Of a stretch of DNA of 64,000 nt, positions 25,314-33,578 are shown piece after piece. The stretch comes from Tumebacillus_A lipolyticus. Its GTDB lineage: Bacteria > Bacillota > Bacilli > Tumebacillales > Tumebacillaceae. The first letter of the stretch is position 1, and every line of letters begins with the position of its first letter. Made by a program: the position numbers and the translations under genes. The stretch covers positions 496,001-560,000 of the forward strand of contig NZ_JBHUIO010000005.1 of NCBI RefSeq assembly GCF_042682745.1, in the 5' to 3' direction. The notes beneath the pieces are model-generated. The model did no database searches. It was not told where the DNA came from and saw only the letters and a list, made by a program, of their open reading frames with translations.

Positions 25314-26164
25314 GCCAATCGCCTCCCCGTCACATCCAAAAAGATCTCTTCCAGCGACGCCTCCTGCGAATGCATCGTCAGCACTTCTCGCTGCTCCAAC
25401 AAGCGCAAAAACTCCCGATTCTGCCCCAATCGCGCCAGCTCAAACTCCCGCGCGCAGATCGCCACGCCCTCGCGATATTCGAGCCGCACCACCTTTTGCG
25501 AATGCTGAATCTTGAGCGCCTGGGGCGAGTCGATCAGCTTGATCTGCCCGTCGACCAGAAAGGCCACTCGGTCGCACATTTCCTCCGCACCGCTCATGTT
25601 GTGCGTGTTGAGCACGATCGTCTTGCCTGCCGCCTTCTGCTCCAGCATGAACTGTTTGACGATCTTGCTGTTCACCGGATCAAGCCCCGAGGTCGGTTCA
25701 TCCAAAAAGATCAGCTCCGGGCGGTGCAAAAACGCCCGGCAGAAATTTAACCGCATCTTCATCCCCTTGGAAAACTCGCTCACCCGCACATGCGCATCGG
25801 CAGCCAACCCGACCCGCTCCAGCAGGCTCATCGGGTCTTCCTGCTCCCCTTTATATAAGGAAGCAAAAAACTTCAGATTCTCCAGCGCCGTAAACTTGCC
25901 ATAAAAGTTGGGAAATTCGAAGGCGACCCCGATCTGCTCAAAAAAGGAGCGCTTGACGGTGCGCAGCTCCTTTCCCAGCGCCCACGCTTCGCCGCGATAT
26001 CCGGTAAGCGCGCCGATCAGAATCTTCTGCGTCGTGCTCTTGCCAGCTCCTGACGGGCCGAGAAAGCCGAAGATCTCCCCCTTGCCGATCGCGAACGAGA
26101 GGCCGTTCAGCGTCTCCGCCTCTCTGCCGGGATAAGCAAACCGCAAATCTTTCACCTCGATCAC
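25310..26164 (-). CDS. ABC transporter ATP-binding protein (exporter)
   Basis: 284 residues. Walker A is GPSGAGKSTTQ, the signature FSKGMKMRLNF, and Walker B LIFLDEPTSGLD, with the H-loop LNTHNMSG. The C-terminal about 60 residues form the extension seen in drug and antibiotic exporters. It energises the two permeases encoded downstream. The GTG start overlaps the TetR gene by 4 bases, with GAGGAGGGG upstream. Confidence 0.88.
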   Translation of the reverse strand: MIEVKDLRFAYPGREAETLNGLSFAIGKGEIFGFLGPSGAGKSTTQKILIGALTGYRGEAWALGKELRTVKRSFFEQIGVAFEFPNFYGKFTALENLKFFASLYKGEQEDPMSLLERVGLAADAHVRVSEFSKGMKMRLNFCRAFLHRPELIFLDEPTSGLDPVNSKIVKQFMLEQKAAGKTIVLNTHNMSGAEEMCDRVAFLVDGQIKLIDSPQALKIQHSQKVVRLEYREGVAICAREFELARLGQNREFLRLLEQREVLTMHSQEASLEEIFLDVTGRRLA

Positions 26165-26790
26165 TCCGCTTCCCCTCCTCGCGTGGTCAAATCAGTGGTC
26201 AATCCGCTGGCCAGACAGTCTGCCAGCAGCTCAAGCGTCTCTGTGAAGACGTCCGCACCGATCTCCTTTCGGTGCAGCGAGGTCAAGAAAAACGCTCGCG
26301 TCACCCCGACGATCACCTCGGCGCGCACGTCGACCAACAGGCCGGCCGCTTGCCAAGAGCGGATCAGCGGAGCGAGCGCATCCTCATCTGCGGCGATGTG
26401 CGCCTCCACCACCTCTGGCGGGAGCTTGCGCAGGATCAGCTCATGCTCGTTTTCCAAAAACATGCGGCGGATGATCGGGTGCTGATGCACCAGTTCCAGA
26501 CCGTGGAGCAAGAAGCGCTTGAACATCTCCTTGCCGCTCAACCCCGCCTCTAGCACCTCGGCGAGCAAACGCTCCTTCAGCACCTGTTCCTCCTCCTGAA
26601 GGATGGCAAAATACAGCTCTTCCTTCGAGCCAAAAAAGCGATAAAACGCACCTTGCGAGATCCCTGCCGCTCGGGTCAGATCGCGAATGTTCGTCTTCGC
26701 CACCCCATAGCTGCCAAACATCTCACGCCCCTGCTCCAACAGCTGCTGACGAATCAGCTCCTTCTCGTGCGGATGAAACGCTTTGACCAT
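26161..26790 (-). CDS. TetR-family transcriptional regulator
   Basis: 209 residues. The N-terminal helix-turn-helix spans about 15-60 (MFGSYGVAKTNIRDLTRAAGISQ, then GAFYRFFGSKEELYFAIL). The C-terminal ligand domain is variable. First gene of the exporter operon and probably its autorepressor. The ATG at 26790 has AGGAGG 7 bases upstream. The GTG one codon earlier is too close to it. Confidence 0.88.
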   Translation of the reverse strand: MVKAFHPHEKELIRQQLLEQGREMFGSYGVAKTNIRDLTRAAGISQGAFYRFFGSKEELYFAILQEEEQVLKERLLAEVLEAGLSGKEMFKRFLLHGLELVHQHPIIRRMFLENEHELILRKLPPEVVEAHIAADEDALAPLIRSWQAAGLLVDVRAEVIVGVTRAFFLTSLHRKEIGADVFTETLELLADCLASGLTTDLTTRGGEAE

Positions 26791-26817
26791 CACAGATCCT
26801 CCTATTTATGAACCTAT

Positions 26818-26873
26818 GAACATTTTGTTTTTTTGTTCACTGATAATGTATCGAAAATCCCTCTTTTTGTAAA
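26818..26873 (-). promoter_or_regulatory. Promoter and candidate TetR operator of the exporter operon
   Basis: On the minus strand TTTACA (26873-26868), a 17-base spacer and TACATT (26850-26845) form a reasonable sigma-A promoter. Just downstream, GAACA (26818-26822) and TGTTC (26834-26838) form an inverted repeat at the expected transcription start, a fitting repressor site. Confidence 0.5.
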
Positions 26874-26882
26874 CCTAAAAAA

Positions 26883-26927
26883 TCAGGGAGTTCCCCGAGA
26901 GCTTTTCGCCCTCCCCATTTGTATAAT
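26883..26927 (+). promoter_or_regulatory. Promoter of the nreABC-like operon with 16-bp palindromic box
   Basis: TATAAT at 26922-26927 has no recognisable -35 box. In its place the near-palindrome TCAGGGAGTTCCCCGA lies at 26883-26898, centred 31.5 bases before the -10, which is about -43 from the expected start. The same box at the same distance precedes the oxidase operon. Confidence 0.75.
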
Positions 26928-26967
26928 GGCAAAGTAGACAGAATGATAGGAAAAAGGAGGTGTGGTC

Positions 26968-27417
26968 ATGTTGCACATGCAGGAGCAGATCCAACAGGAG
27001 CTCGATTCGCTGCGCCGTTTCATCGGTGTCGATTTTGTCGCGCTCGCCCTGACCGAACCGCTGGAACATACGATTCGCTTTCAGTACGTCTCAGGCAATC
27101 GCAACGATCGCTACAAACGCATCGTGCTTCGCCCTGGCATCGGATTGGCTGGCAAAGTGATCCGCATGGGCCGCCCGATCTTGATGCACTTTACCGAGCC
27201 GCAAAGCCTCGACGATCCTCGCGAGTACCCGATCCTCCTCGCCGAAGGGTTGAAGTCGGTGGCTGGCGTGCCGATGGAAGTTGACGGTCGCGTCTTGGGC
27301 ATGATGCTCGTCGGCAGCCGCACCTACCGCGAATTTATCGATAACGATGTTGCTCACATCTCGCAAAAAGCTCATCAGTTTACAAAATGGCTCCAACTGC
27401 TTCCCGATTTTGCCTAG
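26968..27417 (+). CDS. nreA: GAF domain protein, NreA-like
   Basis: 149 residues, a single GAF domain (about 10-145), close to the 154 residues of staphylococcal NreA. The RPGIGLAGKVIRMGRPI segment corresponds to the ligand-pocket region. NreA binds nitrate and modulates the NreB kinase. Whether nitrate is the ligand here cannot be read from sequence. The ATG at 26968 has AAGGAGG 7 bases upstream. It precedes the histidine kinase by 60 bases, giving the same order as nreA-nreB-nreC. Confidence 0.8.
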   Translation: MLHMQEQIQQELDSLRRFIGVDFVALALTEPLEHTIRFQYVSGNRNDRYKRIVLRPGIGLAGKVIRMGRPILMHFTEPQSLDDPREYPILLAEGLKSVAGVPMEVDGRVLGMMLVGSRTYREFIDNDVAHISQKAHQFTKWLQLLPDFA

Positions 27418-27477
27418 CGGGGAGAGGGCAGTTGTGTGTATAGTAGGAAAAAAGGCTGGTGGAGGTGAGAGCGTGAG

Positions 27478-28563
27478 ATGAAAAATCTGTTGTTGCCTCA
27501 GCAGACGTCCTCATTTCTCGAATCGCTGTTTCAAAACGTCAGCGATGCCATCTTGGTGATCGACAAGAGCGGCACGATCATCGCCGTCAACAAGTCGTTC
27601 GAACGGCTGTCCGGCTATGCGGCAGAAGAGCTGATCGACAGGATCAACCTCTGTCAAGTGTGCATCGGGATGGCGACCTGTTCGGAGGAGATGACCTGTG
27701 TCGAATGTTTCGCCCACCGCCAGAAGATGCCCGCGTTCGAAATGTTCGTCCGCGCTAAAGGCGGCGAGGAATTTCCGGTCGCCGCCTCCTCGACCCGCCT
27801 GCCCGACGAAGGGTTGGGCGCTTTGGTGTTGATCCTGCGCGACATCACCGAGCAGCAGCGGGTAGAGCGAGAGCGCCATCAGCGCCAGTTGACCAACTAT
27901 GTGATCCAAGCGCAGGAAGAGGAGCGCAAGCGCATCTCCCGCGATCTGCACGACGGCATCGGGCAGGCGCTCTATTCGATTTTGGTCGGCCTGCGGGTTG
28001 TCAACCAGCTGCGGTTGGAAGACACGGTGATGCAGCATTTGGACGAGGTGAAACAGCTCACCTCGCGCACGCTGGAAGAGGTGAAAAACCTGTCGGTCGA
28101 ACTGCGCCCGTCGGCGCTCGACGATCTGGGCTTGGTGCCTGCCGTCCGCTCCTACCTCAAGCGGTTTGAGCAGACGTTCGGCATCGAATCAGAACTGACG
28201 GTGATCGGCAGCCGCCGTCGCTATCACTCGGCGGTGGAGACGGCGCTCTATCGCATCTTGCAAGAGGCGATGACCAATTCGGCCAAATATGCGGACACCG
28301 ATCAGATCTATGTCACCCTGGAAGATCAGGATGAGCAGATTCGGCTGACGGTGGTCGACAGAGGTGCCGGATTCGATCCGGAGCACCTGCGAATCAAAGG
28401 AACCGGCCTCGGCCTGTTCGGGATGCGCGAGCGCGCCAACCTGCTCGGTGGCGCAGTCGCGATCGATTCGGCGCCTGGCAAAGGCACGACGATCGACGTG
28501 ACGATCCCTTTGGATGAGAGAGGAGGCCCCAAACATGACCGTTCGATTGTTGATCGCCGATGA
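27478..28563 (+). CDS. nreB: Oxygen-sensing PAS histidine kinase, NreB-like
   Basis: 361 residues. The PAS domain (about 12-125) contains Cys59, Cys62, Cys74 and Cys77 as CX2C-X11-CX2C. These are the same positions that ligate the oxygen-labile Fe-S cluster in staphylococcal NreB. An extra Cys68 lies between the pairs. The HisKA_3 domain has phospho-acceptor His158 in RDLHDGIGQAL. The HATPase domain has EAMTNSAKYA and GTGLGLFGMRERA. No membrane segment is present, so it is cytoplasmic. It overlaps the response regulator gene by 29 bases. Confidence 0.9.
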   Translation: MKNLLLPQQTSSFLESLFQNVSDAILVIDKSGTIIAVNKSFERLSGYAAEELIDRINLCQVCIGMATCSEEMTCVECFAHRQKMPAFEMFVRAKGGEEFPVAASSTRLPDEGLGALVLILRDITEQQRVERERHQRQLTNYVIQAQEEERKRISRDLHDGIGQALYSILVGLRVVNQLRLEDTVMQHLDEVKQLTSRTLEEVKNLSVELRPSALDDLGLVPAVRSYLKRFEQTFGIESELTVIGSRRRYHSAVETALYRILQEAMTNSAKYADTDQIYVTLEDQDEQIRLTVVDRGAGFDPEHLRIKGTGLGLFGMRERANLLGGAVAIDSAPGKGTTIDVTIPLDERGGPKHDRSIVDRR

Positions 28564-29191
28564 TCATGCGATCGTCCGCTCCGGGCTGTCGATGCTGATC
28601 GGCTCGCAAGGAGATATGGAAGTGATCGGCACGGCGGCCGATGGAAAAGAAGCGGTGGAAAAGGCGCTGGAGCTGCGCCCTGACATCGTGCTGATGGACT
28701 TGAGCATGCCGCCCGGCGAAAACGGCCTCACCGCCACCTCGCGGCTCAAAGAGGCGGCGCCTGAGATCGACATCTTGGTGCTGACGATGCACGATGATGA
28801 AGAATATCTGTTTCGCGTCCTGCAGGCGGGCGCTTCTGGCTACATCCTGAAGAGCGCGCCCGACTTGGATCTGTTGAGTGCGATCCGCACGGTGCACGCC
28901 GGCGCCGCCTATCTGCATCCGACCGCGACCAAGTCGCTGATCTCCGAATTTCTGCAGCGCGTGCAAAAAGGGCAGGATGTGGAGCATTTTCAAGTCCTCA
29001 CCGATCGCGAACAGGAGATCTTGCAGTGGATCGCCAAAGGATATTCGAACAAAGAGATCGCCGAGCAGCTGATCGTCTCCGTCAAGACGGTCGAGACGCA
29101 CAAGGCGAAGATCATGGAAAAACTGCAGATGAAAACGCGCCCTGAGCTGGTGCGCTACGCCCTGAAAAAGGGCTTGCTCGACTTTGAATGA
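28535..29191 (+). CDS. nreC: NarL/FixJ-type response regulator, NreC-like
   Basis: 218 residues. The receiver domain has phospho-acceptor Asp55 in IVLMDLSMPP and acidic residues ADD at 8-10. The C-terminal LuxR-type helix-turn-helix is LTDREQEILQWIAKGYSNKEI with SVKTVETHKAKIMEKL. ATG at 28535 with GAGGAGG upstream. It is the cognate regulator of the adjacent kinase. The shared palindrome before this operon and the oxidase operon is its likely binding site. Confidence 0.9.
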   Translation: MTVRLLIADDHAIVRSGLSMLIGSQGDMEVIGTAADGKEAVEKALELRPDIVLMDLSMPPGENGLTATSRLKEAAPEIDILVLTMHDDEEYLFRVLQAGASGYILKSAPDLDLLSAIRTVHAGAAYLHPTATKSLISEFLQRVQKGQDVEHFQVLTDREQEILQWIAKGYSNKEIAEQLIVSVKTVETHKAKIMEKLQMKTRPELVRYALKKGLLDFE

Positions 29192-29198
29192 TCGCCCG

Positions 29199-29214
29199 NN
29201 NNNNNNNNNNNNNN
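29199..29214. other. Assembly gap of 16 unknown bases
   Basis: Sixteen N bases follow CGCCCG and precede TTTTGTTTT, 8 bases after the nreC-like stop. The layout suggests that a GC-rich terminator hairpin was not resolved. Confidence 0.9.
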
Positions 29215-29223
29215 TTTTGTTTT

Positions 29224-29290
29224 CAGGGAATCTCCTGTCGATTGATCGGGGAGTTCCCCGATACTCGCATCCGCTCACGCCCCCTATACT
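29224..29290 (+). promoter_or_regulatory. Promoter of the ba3 oxidase operon with palindromic boxes
   Basis: TATACT at 29285-29290 is the -10 element. The palindrome TCGGGGAGTTCCCCGA at 29246-29261 is again centred 31.5 bases upstream of it and differs by one base from the copy before the nreA-like gene. A weaker relative, TCAGGGAATCTCCTGT (29223-29238), lies 23 bases further upstream, two helix turns away. No -35 box is apparent, as expected for an activator-dependent promoter. Confidence 0.75.
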
Positions 29291-29351
29291 CAAAGTATGA
29301 GTTCCGTTTTATCTGATCTTCGTGACTGTTGTGAGAAGGGAGGAAGCACAG

Positions 29352-29519
29352 ATGGCCCAAGTGCCAAAGCGAACGGATGCAGAAGTTCAACAGCAGACGA
29401 CGCGAAAGGTGGAGGCGGAAACTTCACTGCGCGGTACGTTTGTATCGGTCATGATTTTAGGCGCACTCATCATCATCAGTTGGCTGAGCATATTTTTCCT
29501 CTTCGTAGAGCGGCAATGA
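29352..29519 (+). CDS. Cytochrome c oxidase subunit IIa-like small membrane protein
   Basis: 55 residues: a hydrophilic N-terminal half (AQVPKRTDAEVQQQT) and one transmembrane helix (VSVMILGALIIISWLSIFFLF). Position directly before subunit II and a single helix match the small subunit IIa of ba3-type oxidases. ATG at 29352 with GGGAGGAA about 8 bases upstream. Earlier in-frame codons from 29322 have no ribosome binding site. Confidence 0.75.
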   Translation: MAQVPKRTDAEVQQQTTRKVEAETSLRGTFVSVMILGALIIISWLSIFFLFVERQ

Positions 29520-29557
29520 GCTGCTGGAGGAATAGTTGAGAGGAGGTTCAATCTCAG

Positions 29558-30025
29558 ATGCACTTGCATAAATTCGAAAAGATCTGGTTGGCGTTCGGCG
29601 GTCTCACCTTGATCGCATTTATCATCATTCTGGCGATCAACGCGTTTTCACACGGTCATCACCCGCCGAGCGACCTCAATGAAGTGGCGCCTGCGATGGT
29701 CGATCAGACAGCGCCCTTTGACAAGCCCGGTCTGGTCAAAGTTGGCGAAAACAAGTACGAGCTGAACATGCCCGCCTTCACGTTCGGGTACGCGCCTGGC
29801 GAACAGGAGATTCCGCTCGGCGCAGAAGTCACTTTCCGCACCACCTCCAAAGATGTCATTCACGGCTTTGCCATCCCGGGCACCAACGTGAACATGATGG
29901 TCGTTCCCGGCCATGTCAACACCGCGACCACCACGTTTAACAAGCCTGGTGATTACATGATCATCTGCAACGAGTACTGCGGCGCGGGCCACCACATGAT
30001 GATGGCAAAACTGATCGTCAAGTAG
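29558..30025 (+). CDS. Cytochrome c oxidase subunit II, ba3 type
   Basis: 155 residues. One N-terminal membrane anchor (IWLAFGGLTLIAFIIILAIN) is followed by a cupredoxin domain outside the membrane. The CuA site is complete: His in DVIHGFAIPG, and CNEYCGAGHHMMM. Short length and single anchor are typical of B-family (ba3) oxidases. It accepts electrons from cytochrome c and passes them to subunit I. GAGAGGAGG upstream. Confidence 0.9.
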   Translation: MHLHKFEKIWLAFGGLTLIAFIIILAINAFSHGHHPPSDLNEVAPAMVDQTAPFDKPGLVKVGENKYELNMPAFTFGYAPGEQEIPLGAEVTFRTTSKDVIHGFAIPGTNVNMMVVPGHVNTATTTFNKPGDYMIICNEYCGAGHHMMMAKLIVK

Positions 30026-30046
30026 CAGAGAAGGATGTGATGAATC

Positions 30047-31690
30047 ATGACGACGACAGCAATTCCGAAGCGCGATGCCAAGATGAGCTTGGCCTATCTG
30101 ACAGTCGCGTTTCTCGCATTTGGCATCGCCGCTCTCGCCGGGCTTTTGCAAGGCTTGGTCCGCGGCGGAGTGATCGAGTTGCCCGATTGGGTCAACTACT
30201 ATCAGATCCTGACCGCACACGGCGTGTTGATGGGACTTATCTTTACCACCTTCTTTATCATCGGCTTCCTCTATTCGGGCATCTCCAAAACGACTGGCGG
30301 CCTGAGCGATTTTTCGTTCAAGGCGGGCTGGATCGGCTGGGCGATGATGTTCTTCGGCACCGCGATGAGCGTCGCCACCATCGTGCTCAACGACGCATCT
30401 GTCATGTATACCTTCTATGCTCCGATGCAAGCTTCCCCTTGGTTCTATGTCGGCGCGGCGCTGCTCGTCGTCGGCTCTTGGGCCGCGGGCATCGGGATGA
30501 TCGCAGCGTATATCCGCTACCGCAAAAACAATCCAGGCAAAGCGTCTCCGCTGTTCACCTTCATGTCGGTCGCGACGATGACGCTCTGGTTTATCGCAAC
30601 GCTCGGCGTTGCATCTGAAGTGCTGTTCCAGCTGATCCCCTGGTCGTTCGGCTGGGTGGCAGACGTCAACGTATTGCTCTCTCGGATGCTGTTCTGGTAT
30701 TTTGGTCATCCGCTGGTCTACTTCTGGCTGATGCCCGCCTATATCGCTTGGTATGTCTGCATCCCGAAGATCATCGGCGGCAAAGTGTTCTCCGACTCGC
30801 TGGCACGTCTGGCGTTCATCCTGCTCGTGCTGTTTTCGATCCCGGTCGGCTTTCACCATCAGCTGATGGAGCCGGGCATCTCTTCAAGTTGGAAGTTTGT
30901 CCACGTCATCCTGACGCTCGCCGTCGTCGTTCCGTCTCTGCTCACCGCCTTCTCGATGTTTGCCGTCTTTGAAACATCGGGTCGTCGCCTCGGTGCCAAA
31001 GGGCTGTTCGGCTGGTTTACCAAGCTGCCGTGGAAAGATGTTCGCTTCTTCGCTCCGATGGTCGGGATGCTGATGTTCATTCCGGCTGGCATCGGCGGCA
31101 TCATCAACGCTTCCAACCAGCTGAATGCGGTCATTCACAACACGCTCTGGGTCGTCGGTCACTTCCATCTGACGGTCGCCACCTCTGTCGTGCTGACCTT
31201 CTTCGGCCTCACCTACTGGCTCGTTCCTGCGCTGACCGGGCGCACGCTGACCAAGTGGGTCAACCGTCTGGGCATCCTGCAGACGCTGATCTGGTCGGTC
31301 GGCATGCTGATGATGTCTGGCGCGATGCACTACATGGGCCTGCTCGGAGCGCCGCGCCGCACCGACTACACCACCTACATGGACAACGCGACTGCGCTCT
31401 CCTGGGTGCCGTACTACAAGCTGATGGCATTCGGCGGCGCACTGCTCTTCATCGGCGGTCTGCTGATGATCGGGATCTTCGTCTACCTGATGTGGTTCGC
31501 TCCGAAAGGACAGGTGGAATACCCGATCGCCGAAGCGGAAGACGATGCTACTCCGACTCCGAAGATTCTTGAAAACTGGAAGCTGTGGATCGGGATCGCC
31601 GCACTGCTGATCCTGCTCGCCTACGGGTATCCGATCTACGACATCATTCAAAACCCGCCGCCAAGCTCGCCTGCACTGCGCACTTGGTAG
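30047..31690 (+). CDS. Cytochrome c oxidase subunit I, ba3 type (heme-copper family B)
   Basis: 547 residues with about 13 membrane helices. A heme a/b ligand His is in LTAHGVLMGL. The CuB site is FWYFGHPLVYFWLMPAY with HH in VGFHHQLMEPG, and VVGHFHLTVATSV holds the low- and high-spin heme histidines. Family-B features and absence of subunit III fit a high-affinity oxidase used at low oxygen. It follows subunit II by 21 bases. Proton-pumping stoichiometry cannot be read from sequence. Confidence 0.92.
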   Translation: MTTTAIPKRDAKMSLAYLTVAFLAFGIAALAGLLQGLVRGGVIELPDWVNYYQILTAHGVLMGLIFTTFFIIGFLYSGISKTTGGLSDFSFKAGWIGWAMMFFGTAMSVATIVLNDASVMYTFYAPMQASPWFYVGAALLVVGSWAAGIGMIAAYIRYRKNNPGKASPLFTFMSVATMTLWFIATLGVASEVLFQLIPWSFGWVADVNVLLSRMLFWYFGHPLVYFWLMPAYIAWYVCIPKIIGGKVFSDSLARLAFILLVLFSIPVGFHHQLMEPGISSSWKFVHVILTLAVVVPSLLTAFSMFAVFETSGRRLGAKGLFGWFTKLPWKDVRFFAPMVGMLMFIPAGIGGIINASNQLNAVIHNTLWVVGHFHLTVATSVVLTFFGLTYWLVPALTGRTLTKWVNRLGILQTLIWSVGMLMMSGAMHYMGLLGAPRRTDYTTYMDNATALSWVPYYKLMAFGGALLFIGGLLMIGIFVYLMWFAPKGQVEYPIAEAEDDATPTPKILENWKLWIGIAALLILLAYGYPIYDIIQNPPPSSPALRTW

Positions 31691-31717
31691 CGAGTCGATC
31701 CACAGCAACACACGATC

Positions 31718-31749
31718 AAAAGTCCGGGCTGCTCAGCCCGGACTTTTTT
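31718..31749. terminator. Shared bidirectional terminator
   Basis: AAAGTCCGGGCTG and its complement form a nearly loopless 13-bp stem with T runs on both sides. It ends the oxidase operon, and the stop codon of the convergent ABC exporter gene lies inside it. Confidence 0.85.
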
Positions 31750-33478
31750 CATTCCACAATTGTCGCATCTCCTCTGAGCTCGCCAGCAGCTCGTCAAGCG
31801 TCCCTTCCGCTTCGACGCGCCCCTCGGAGAGCAGGATGATCTTATCGGCTCGCCGAAGCACCGCAGGGCGGTGTGAAACGATCAGGCAGGTCACATCGCG
31901 CCGTGCGAAGAGCCGCTCCCACAGTCTGCTCTCCGTCTCCACATCGAGCGCCGAGGAAAGGTCGTCAAACACCAGCAGTTCCGCCTGGCGCACAAACATC
32001 CGCGCAGCTGCCACCCGCTGGACCTGCCCGCCGGAAAGCTTGACACCTCGCGTTCCGATCTCGGTCTGCAGCCCGCGCTCCATCGCCATGATCTCCCGCT
32101 CCAAGACGGCAGCGCGCACCGCCTCGTCCAGCTCGGCCGCCTCCGCTGGCCTGCCGAGCAGCAGGTTGTCCTGCAACGTCCCCCCGAACAGCTGCGGCAC
32201 CTGTGCAGTGTAGGCAGCTCGCGGCGGCGCGATCTCCGCCACCGGCACGCCGTTCCAGCGCACTTCGCCCGTCCGCGGCAACAGCCCGAGCAGCGCCCGC
32301 ACCAGCGTCGTCTTGCCCGCTCCGACGCGCCCTGTGACCACCGTCACACTGCCGCGCGCAAGCTTTAGGTTCACCCCTTCCACACCGCGCCCTGAGCTCG
32401 GATAGCGAAAGGTCAACCCGACCGCGTCCAACACCTCCAAGCGATCCGCATCGGTGCGCCGCACTGCCTCGACAGCGGGAGGCAGCGTTCCATCCAGATA
32501 GATAGCGCCAGGTGCGACCAGTTGATCCGCCCCCGCCCCATGCAGCTCTTCCAGCCGATGCATCGACACTTCCGCCTGCTTCGTCCGCGCGATCATCCGA
32601 CCAAAAAAATGGGTCATGTGTCCCAGCCAGTCGAGATAGAAGATGAACAGCGCCAGATCGCCTACCGAAAAGCTCCCCGTGCTCATCGATCGGGCGGCGA
32701 CGAGCAGGATGATCCCCGTGCCGATGCCGACCGTGTTTTCAAACATCGAGCCGAGCAGATCGGCAAACAGCCTCTCTTTCACCGCCGCCTTCGCCCGCTC
32801 TTCGTTCAATCGCTCAAACCGCGCTGTCGCCCGCTCCTCCGCTCCGGCCACCTTGATCGCGCTGACCGACTCGAACGACTCGGCCGCAAATCCTGCGACT
32901 CGGCCGGCCGCCTCCTGCCTGGCTTGGCGATAGCGCTCGACCTTGAGGTTGACCAAGCGGGTCGCTCCGATCAGCGCCAGCAGCGGCACGCAGACCAGCA
33001 GCGTCATCGTGCTGTCGATCAGGAACAGCACGACCAGCGCGCCGATGAAGAGCAGCGGCTTGTACACCAGATCGGCCGTCCACGAGGCAAAACCGGCGAT
33101 CTCCTCCACATCGTCGCGCAGGCGCATCAGCGCATCGCCTGACGTCTTCGGAAGCGCATGCGCCCCCGGCTTTTGCAACAGGCGCTTGATCAGGTTGCGC
33201 CTGAGCAGCGCCCCGACTGAAGACAGCATCGTAAAATCGACATAAAAACCGACCACCAGCGTCCCGGCCCGCAGCAAGAGCGTCATCACCAGCACGGTGA
33301 TCAGCCCCCACGAGCTTGCCGTAACAGCAGCTCCGCCGCTGATCGAATCGAACAGCACCTTCACCACCCACCCGGTCAGCAAGGGAAGTCCAAAGATCCC
33401 CGTCCACAGCAACACGTCCAACAGGTACCACCCAAGCCGAAACCGCACCAGCTTGCCAACCATCGTCCAAATGGCCAT
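31733..33478 (-). CDS. ABC exporter half-transporter with degenerate catalytic site
   Basis: 581 residues. An ABC_membrane type 1 domain with six helices (about 15-300) is fused to a nucleotide-binding domain (about 340-570). Walker A is GRVGAGKTT, the signature LSGGQVQRVAAA, and the H-loop IVSHRP. Walker B reads LLVFDDLSSALD, so the catalytic glutamate after the Walker B aspartate is replaced by aspartate. This marks the degenerate subunit of heterodimeric exporters. The ATG at 33478 is used because the first ATG (33484) touches the GGAGGG site. Second gene of the pair. Confidence 0.88.
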   Translation of the reverse strand: MAIWTMVGKLVRFRLGWYLLDVLLWTGIFGLPLLTGWVVKVLFDSISGGAAVTASSWGLITVLVMTLLLRAGTLVVGFYVDFTMLSSVGALLRRNLIKRLLQKPGAHALPKTSGDALMRLRDDVEEIAGFASWTADLVYKPLLFIGALVVLFLIDSTMTLLVCVPLLALIGATRLVNLKVERYRQARQEAAGRVAGFAAESFESVSAIKVAGAEERATARFERLNEERAKAAVKERLFADLLGSMFENTVGIGTGIILLVAARSMSTGSFSVGDLALFIFYLDWLGHMTHFFGRMIARTKQAEVSMHRLEELHGAGADQLVAPGAIYLDGTLPPAVEAVRRTDADRLEVLDAVGLTFRYPSSGRGVEGVNLKLARGSVTVVTGRVGAGKTTLVRALLGLLPRTGEVRWNGVPVAEIAPPRAAYTAQVPQLFGGTLQDNLLLGRPAEAAELDEAVRAAVLEREIMAMERGLQTEIGTRGVKLSGGQVQRVAAARMFVRQAELLVFDDLSSALDVETESRLWERLFARRDVTCLIVSHRPAVLRRADKIILLSEGRVEAEGTLDELLASSEEMRQLWNEKSPG

Positions 33479-33578
33479 CGCCATCCCTCCTTGTCTCCAT
33501 CCGCTTTCTGAACCGCCCTGGCGAGCGCAGGCGCAGCGAACAGAACCGCTCGCCGTTCCGCCCTCGTACCGGTAGCGG

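Noticed and set aside
29297..29539. An 80-residue frame over the subunit IIa region
   Set aside because: The overlapping frame with a ribosome binding site and a transmembrane helix is the real small subunit.
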